From assembly GCA_017962415.1 (NCBI GenBank), contig JAGCVK010000040.1:1-33976 (forward strand): a stretch of 33,976 nt of DNA, given 5' to 3'. Below, one piece after another: positions 30,298-33,976 of this stretch. The DNA is from Treponema sp. (GTDB taxonomy: Bacteria; Spirochaetota; Spirochaetia; Treponematales; Treponemataceae). Positions within the stretch are counted from its first letter, which is position 1; every line of letters begins with the position of its first letter. The position numbers were made by a program, and so were the translations under genes. Below the pieces are notes generated by a model. That model did no database searches, was not told where the DNA came from, and was given only the letters and a program-made list of their open reading frames with translations.

Positions 30298-32046
30298 CTA
30301 TTGTTTTGTAACAATGCCAATTTTTGTAGCATTAAAAATCGGCTTCCACATATCAGAAGGATTTGCCAAACGAATTGGATACTTGCCATCTGAATCTGAA
30401 ATTCTCAAATAAACATTATACTTTCCCGAAGGAAGCGATTTTGTATCAAGCTCAAATTCTTTTTTAGTTCCATCAAAAAGCTGATTCTCAACCTGATATG
30501 AAACGGCCGCAATATCACCTTTTGCAAAAATTATAGTCATATACTTTTGTCTGTGATACGGAATGTTTGCAAAACCATTGTTCTTAAAATCAAGGTTCAT
30601 CTTTATTGTTGAAACATCATCTGCATACTCAAAACAAGAACCTGTAAGATAATATCGATAGCCCATATGTTTTATCAAATACTGAAAGAATTTTTCATTA
30701 CTGTATTTGTTTGAATCGCTGATTGTAACAGAATCCTTTTTATAAGGAATTGTATTACTGTCGGCCCACTCTAAAACATATGAATTTTCGCTGATATTCA
30801 AAAATGAAAGATGAACATCATGCATTTCCTTTATAGATTTTTCTAATTTTTCAGCATGCCACAAAGCTTTTTGTTTTCCATCATCGTAGCAAATTGTTCC
30901 ACCATAAGGAGTTTTTGCAGTAAACGGCTTAAGATAAGCAACATCTTCTGCCCGATTTTCGAAAGTTCCTGAATCTGAAACAGAGGCAAGATAACCGCAA
31001 TTATATAATCCTAATCTTGAAGCATCTAAATTATTGCCATACTGTTGGCAATAAAGTTTAATATATTTTGGCTGGCTAACCAGCAAAGGAATATCAGTTC
31101 CAAGACAAGTCAAAAATTTATGCATAACTTCAATTATAAAACCGTTTGTAACGCCATTATATTTGCCGGAAAGAGTTGTTGAATGCATTTCACCATAAGG
31201 GCCAATAAAACCACATTCAATTGCAGTAATTGATTTCTTATTTGCATCAAGAACGCTTGTTAATTGCCCGATATGACCGAGAACAACTGTTTCAAAATCC
31301 TTTGCATCTGGTTCTACATCGGAATATTCAGTTTCGCCTCTTGCGTTTTTGTAAAGTTTATAAACTGGAGCGCCATTTGAATAACTTTCCACTACAAAAT
31401 TATCTTTTGTAATCTTTCCGTGTTCATCTGCGTATTTTTTTTGCCCCTGATATTTATAATCATAAGAAAAACGAACTATTGAAGTTTTATTTGCTGCTTC
31501 AACAGCGGCAAGAATTTCTTCGATATCGGCAATTGCCGCAGAAGTAAGCTGCTGAGTTTTTCCAGTTATTGGTTTTCCGACATTTTTAGAATACCCTTTA
31601 TCATCTGTAACTTTGGTAAGAATAATATCTCTTTTAGCATTGTCAGAAAAGGCACTTAAATCAAACTGCAAATGAATTAAATCAAATTTTGCATCACTAT
31701 TATATGAATCTTTGTATTTTTCTGTAGCACTGCTAATCTGGCGCAAAACAGTTTTTTTATGATCAAAATCCATTCCATCTGGCTCAACTCGAATATCAAT
31801 CGTGCTGTAAAAGCCCATATCCGGATTATAGATTATTTCATTTGCATCACCATAAGTAAGCCCTTGCTTTACTTTGTTGATTCCGTTTTCGTCTCGTTCA
31901 CTTTCTTGCGCAGAAACACTTAACTTTTGAACACTTCTGTTTCTGGCTTCATTCTCTTTACTTAAATCTTCAACTTTTTTTAATGGATTATCACAGCCCA
32001 AAAAAACTAATGAGCAAAGTAATAATAGTGGTGTATGCTTACACAT
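30298..32046 (-). CDS. DUF4874/DUF4832 lipoprotein, second paralogue
   Basis: 582 residues. The ATG at 32046 (MCKHTPLLLLC) is chosen because CGAGG precedes it and it opens a signal peptide ending LVFLGC (C18); in-frame sequence further upstream is AT-rich leader. The DUF4874 half has IIYNPDMGFYS, FDLIHLQFDLSAF, SIVRFSYD and AIECGFIGPYGEMHST, with an insertion of about 40 residues absent from the paralogue at 25822-27471. The DUF4832 half has FFQYLIKHMGYRY, FKNNGFANIPYHRQK and YNVYLRISDSDGKYP. The shared segments and position on each side of the spherulin-like gene point to duplication. It probably acts on a surface glycan outside the inner membrane; this is inferred from fold and context. Confidence 0.84.
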   Translation of the reverse strand: MCKHTPLLLLCSLVFLGCDNPLKKVEDLSKENEARNRSVQKLSVSAQESERDENGINKVKQGLTYGDANEIIYNPDMGFYSTIDIRVEPDGMDFDHKKTVLRQISSATEKYKDSYNSDAKFDLIHLQFDLSAFSDNAKRDIILTKVTDDKGYSKNVGKPITGKTQQLTSAAIADIEEILAAVEAANKTSIVRFSYDYKYQGQKKYADEHGKITKDNFVVESYSNGAPVYKLYKNARGETEYSDVEPDAKDFETVVLGHIGQLTSVLDANKKSITAIECGFIGPYGEMHSTTLSGKYNGVTNGFIIEVMHKFLTCLGTDIPLLVSQPKYIKLYCQQYGNNLDASRLGLYNCGYLASVSDSGTFENRAEDVAYLKPFTAKTPYGGTICYDDGKQKALWHAEKLEKSIKEMHDVHLSFLNISENSYVLEWADSNTIPYKKDSVTISDSNKYSNEKFFQYLIKHMGYRYYLTGSCFEYADDVSTIKMNLDFKNNGFANIPYHRQKYMTIIFAKGDIAAVSYQVENQLFDGTKKEFELDTKSLPSGKYNVYLRISDSDGKYPIRLANPSDMWKPIFNATKIGIVTKQ

Positions 32047-32117
32047 ATCAAACCTCGCATTAAAATTGTTATCTGCATTAAAGAGAATTTGCAGATTGTA
32101 AAATAAATATAAAGTTG

Positions 32118-32147
32118 ATTTTAAGTACAAAAAAAATAATTTTTCAA
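32118..32147 (-). promoter_or_regulatory. Possible promoter of the 30298-32046 gene
   Basis: Minus strand TTGAAA, 18 bases, TAAAAT. The surroundings are extremely AT-rich, so chance matches are likely. No TTACTRCAGTAA palindrome is present here, unlike upstream of the paralogue. Confidence 0.35.
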
Positions 32148-32213
32148 GAGGAAAAGTAGCAAAATTCCAAAAATAGTGGCAAATTTTTATAAAAAACGCA
32201 TAAAAAGCATGTA

Positions 32214-32242
32214 TTTTCACAATTTTGTTTTTTCTATATAAT
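32214..32242 (+). promoter_or_regulatory. Promoter of leuS
   Basis: TTTTCA, 17 bases, perfect TATAAT; start near 32249 and a leader of about 79 nt. Confidence 0.5.
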
Positions 32243-32293
32243 GGCGTAAAGTTTATTTTAGCAAAAACTTGAAAATCAAATAGTTCTAAATAA

Positions 32294-32317
32294 TGCGACT
32301 TTGATGTCGCAACGGGG
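32294..32317 (+). promoter_or_regulatory. Stem-loop abutting the leuS ribosome-binding site
   Basis: TGCGAC-TTTGAT-GTCGCA (32294-32311), a perfect 6-bp stem, followed at once by ACGGGG (32312-32317), ten bases before the ATG. Compare the leader hairpins of adk and tsaD. Confidence 0.6.
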
Positions 32318-32327
32318 TAAATATAAA

Positions 32328-33976
32328 ATGAGCAAATATCCATTTGAATCGATTGAGCCTAAATGGCAGAAGTATTGGGACGAACACAAAACTTTTAAAG
32401 CAACTGAAGATGAAAAATTTCCACCAGAGAAGCGCATGTATGTACTGGACATGTTCCCATATCCAAGTGCAGCTGGTCTACACGTTGGACATCCTGAAGG
32501 TTATACCGCAACGGATATTTACTGCCGCTACCTGCGCATGAACGGCTACAACGTACTACACCCAATGGGATACGATGCTTTCGGTCTTCCTGCAGAAAAC
32601 TACGCTATTAAAACTGGAACTCACCCAAAGACAACAACTAACGCAAATATAGAACACTTTACGCAGCAGATTAAGTCTCTCGGTTTCTCTTACGACTGGG
32701 ACCGCTGTGTTTCTACTTGTGAGCCGGATTACTACAAATGGACACAATGGATTTTCCTTCAGCTCTACAAAAAAGGTTTGGCATACGAAGCTCAGACTCC
32801 AATCAACTGGTGTCCTTCTTGTATGACAGGTCTTGCTAATGAGGAAGTAAAAGACGGAAAGTGTGACCGCTGTGGTGCAGAAGTTACTCACAAGACAATC
32901 CGCCAGTGGATTTTGAAAATTACTGATTATGCAGACCGCCTTGATGCAGACCTCGAAGGCTTGGACTGGCCGGAAAGTGTAAAGGCAATGCAGCACAACT
33001 GGATTGGAAAATCAACCGGTGCTGAAGTTACCTTCACTGTAGCAGACAAGGACGGAAAACCAACATCAAATAAGCTGACTGTTTACACTACCCGCTGTGA
33101 TACATTGTTCGGAGCTACTTATATGGTAGTTTCGCCAGAGCATAAAATCATTCCTGAAATCACAACTGCTGAACAGGCAGATGCTGTTAAGGCTTATCAG
33201 GAAGCAGCTGCAAAGAAATCTGACCTTGAACGTACAGACCTTGCAAAAGACAAGACTGGTGTATTCTCTGGAAGCTATGCAATCAATCCGGTAAACGGAA
33301 AACTCATTCCAATCTGGATTGCAGATTACGTTCTGATTTCTTACGGTACTGGTGCAATTATGGCCGTTCCGGCTCACGATGATCGCGACTGGGAATTCGC
33401 TAAGAAGTTCAATCTTCCAATCATCGAAGTTTTGAAGAGCGAAGTTGATGTACAGCAGCAGGCTTGGACACAGGACGGAATCCACGTAAACTCTGAGTTC
33501 CTCGACGGCCTCAACAAAGCAGATGCAATTGCAAAAATGCTCGAGTTCCTCGAAGAAAAGAAAATCGGTCGAAAGGCTATTAACTATAAACTCCGCGACT
33601 GGGTTTACAGCCGCCAGCGCTACTGGGGTGAACCAATTCCTCTGGTACACTGTCCAGATTGTGGAACAGTACCTGTACCGGAAGAAGAACTCCCACTTAC
33701 ACTGCCAGAGGTAAAATCATACCAGCCAACTGGTACTGGTGAAAGCCCACTTGCCGGTATCGACAGCTGGGTAAACTGCAAATGTCCAAAGTGTGGCAAA
33801 CCTGCAAAGCGCGAAACAAATACAATGCCTCAGTGGGGCGGACGCTGCTGGTATTACCTGCGTTACCTCGACCCTCATAATGACAAAGAGTTCTGTTCTT
33901 CAAAGGCAGAAAAATACTGGATGCCGGTAGACTTGTACATTGGTGGTGCTGAGCACGCCGTTCTTCACCTTCTCTA
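32328..33976 (+). CDS. leuS: Leucyl-tRNA synthetase, N-terminal part (runs off the window)
   Basis: Class I synthetase that charges tRNA-Leu. About 549 residues are visible, starting [17 protein letters not shown]; the gene continues past 33976. The HIGH motif is HVGH in [16 protein letters not shown] (about 45-60). A zinc-type cysteine set appears in [10 protein letters not shown] and CDRCGAE. The CP1 editing domain follows, with [13 protein letters not shown] and [18 protein letters not shown], the discriminating segment that removes mischarged t[15 protein letters not shown] and a second Cys cluster come later. The ATG is preceded by ACGGGG behind a stem-loop. The KMSK loop and the anticodon-binding domain are outside the window. 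Confidence 0.97.
   Translation, partial: MSKYPFESIEPKWQKYWDEHKTFKATEDEKFPPEKRMYVLDMFPYPSAAGLHVGHPEGYTATDIYCRYLRMNGYNVLHPMGYDAFGLPAENYAIKTGTHPKTTTNANIEHFTQQIKSLGFSYDWDRCVSTCEPDYYKWTQWIFLQLYKKGLAYEAQTPINWCPSCMTGLANEEVKDGKCDRCGAEVTHKTIRQWILKITDYADRLDADLEGLDWPESVKAMQHNWIGKSTGAEVTFTVADKDGKPTSNKLTVYTTRCDTLFGATYMVVSPEHKIIPEITTAEQADAVKAYQEAAAKKSDLERTDLAKDKTGVFSGSYAINPVNGKLIPIWIADYVLISYGTGAIMAVPAHDDRDWEFAKKFNLPIIEVLKSEVDVQQQAWTQDGIHVNSEFLDGLNKADAIAKMLEFLEEKKIGRKAINYKLRDWVYSRQRYWGEPIPLVHCPDCGTVPVPEEELPLTLPEVKSYQPTGTGESPLAGIDSWVNCKCPKCGKPAKRETNTMPQWGGRCWYYLRYLDPHNDKEFCSSKAEKYWMPVDLYIGGAEHAVLHLL

Noticed and set aside
32240..32327. T-box or Leu-codon leader before leuS
   Set aside because: No T-box sequence, no Leu-rich frame and no terminator; only a small hairpin at the ribosome-binding site.

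Overview
The window looks like chromosomal DNA of a spirochaete, most likely a gut or rumen Treponema. I base this on AT-rich coding sequence with many lipoproteins, the particular ArgS, ArgC, ThrH and LemA/TPM variants, a DtxR/TroR-like regulator, and GC-rich palindromic elements scattered between genes. The genus is inferred from protein style and was not looked up. No prophage, transposase, rRNA or CRISPR array was seen.

Layout. 1-1098: 5' part of argS (minus). 1099-1700: argS promoter, an ABC-ATPase remnant with an internal deletion, a palindromic element and tRNA-Lys(UUU). 1782-5043 (minus): EAL protein, short DtxR-type regulator and PAP2 phosphatase, probably one operon. 5256-9450 (plus): arginine genes argC, argJ and argB with a CE4 deacetylase between argC and argJ, separated by repeat elements. 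9555-13223 (minus): thrH-thiB-thiP-thiQ. 13547-15837 (plus): a membrane-anchored divergent polysaccharide deacetylase, then tsaD. 15891-17207 (minus): an AT-rich stand-alone RelA/SpoT-domain protein. 17305-20036 (plus): a tyrosine-rich leader peptide and attenuator, then DAHP synthase, prephenate dehydrogenase and an O-methyltransferase. 20074-22234 (minus): lemA and two TPM-domain genes. 22323-22768: GC-rich repeat, a 191-nt nested palindrome and the adk leader. 22769-23395: adk. 23665-25819 (plus): zinc/manganese-type ABC ATPase and permease plus a lipoprotein with a Cys-Cys motif. 25822-32046 (minus): three lipoprotein genes, two DUF4874/DUF4832 paralogues flanking a spherulin-4-like glycosidase candidate. 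32328-33976: 5' part of leuS.

Most striking is the region before the DAHP synthase gene. A consensus promoter is followed almost at once by a 23-codon reading frame with seven tyrosine codons, six of them consecutive. Two mutually exclusive hairpins follow, one a terminator with nine Us, and then the first and the tyrosine-specific enzymes of the pathway. This is the layout of a ribosome-mediated tyrosine attenuator. Other signals that ordinary gene calling would miss are a 23-bp-periodic array of TTACTRCAGTAA palindromes just upstream of a promoter of the lipoprotein cluster; promoters whose -10 box sits six bases before an ATG (apparently leaderless argC and the 13547 gene); a recurring stem-loop abutting an ACGGRG ribosome-binding site before tsaD, adk and leuS; and modular palindromic elements with constant borders and exchangeable hairpins.
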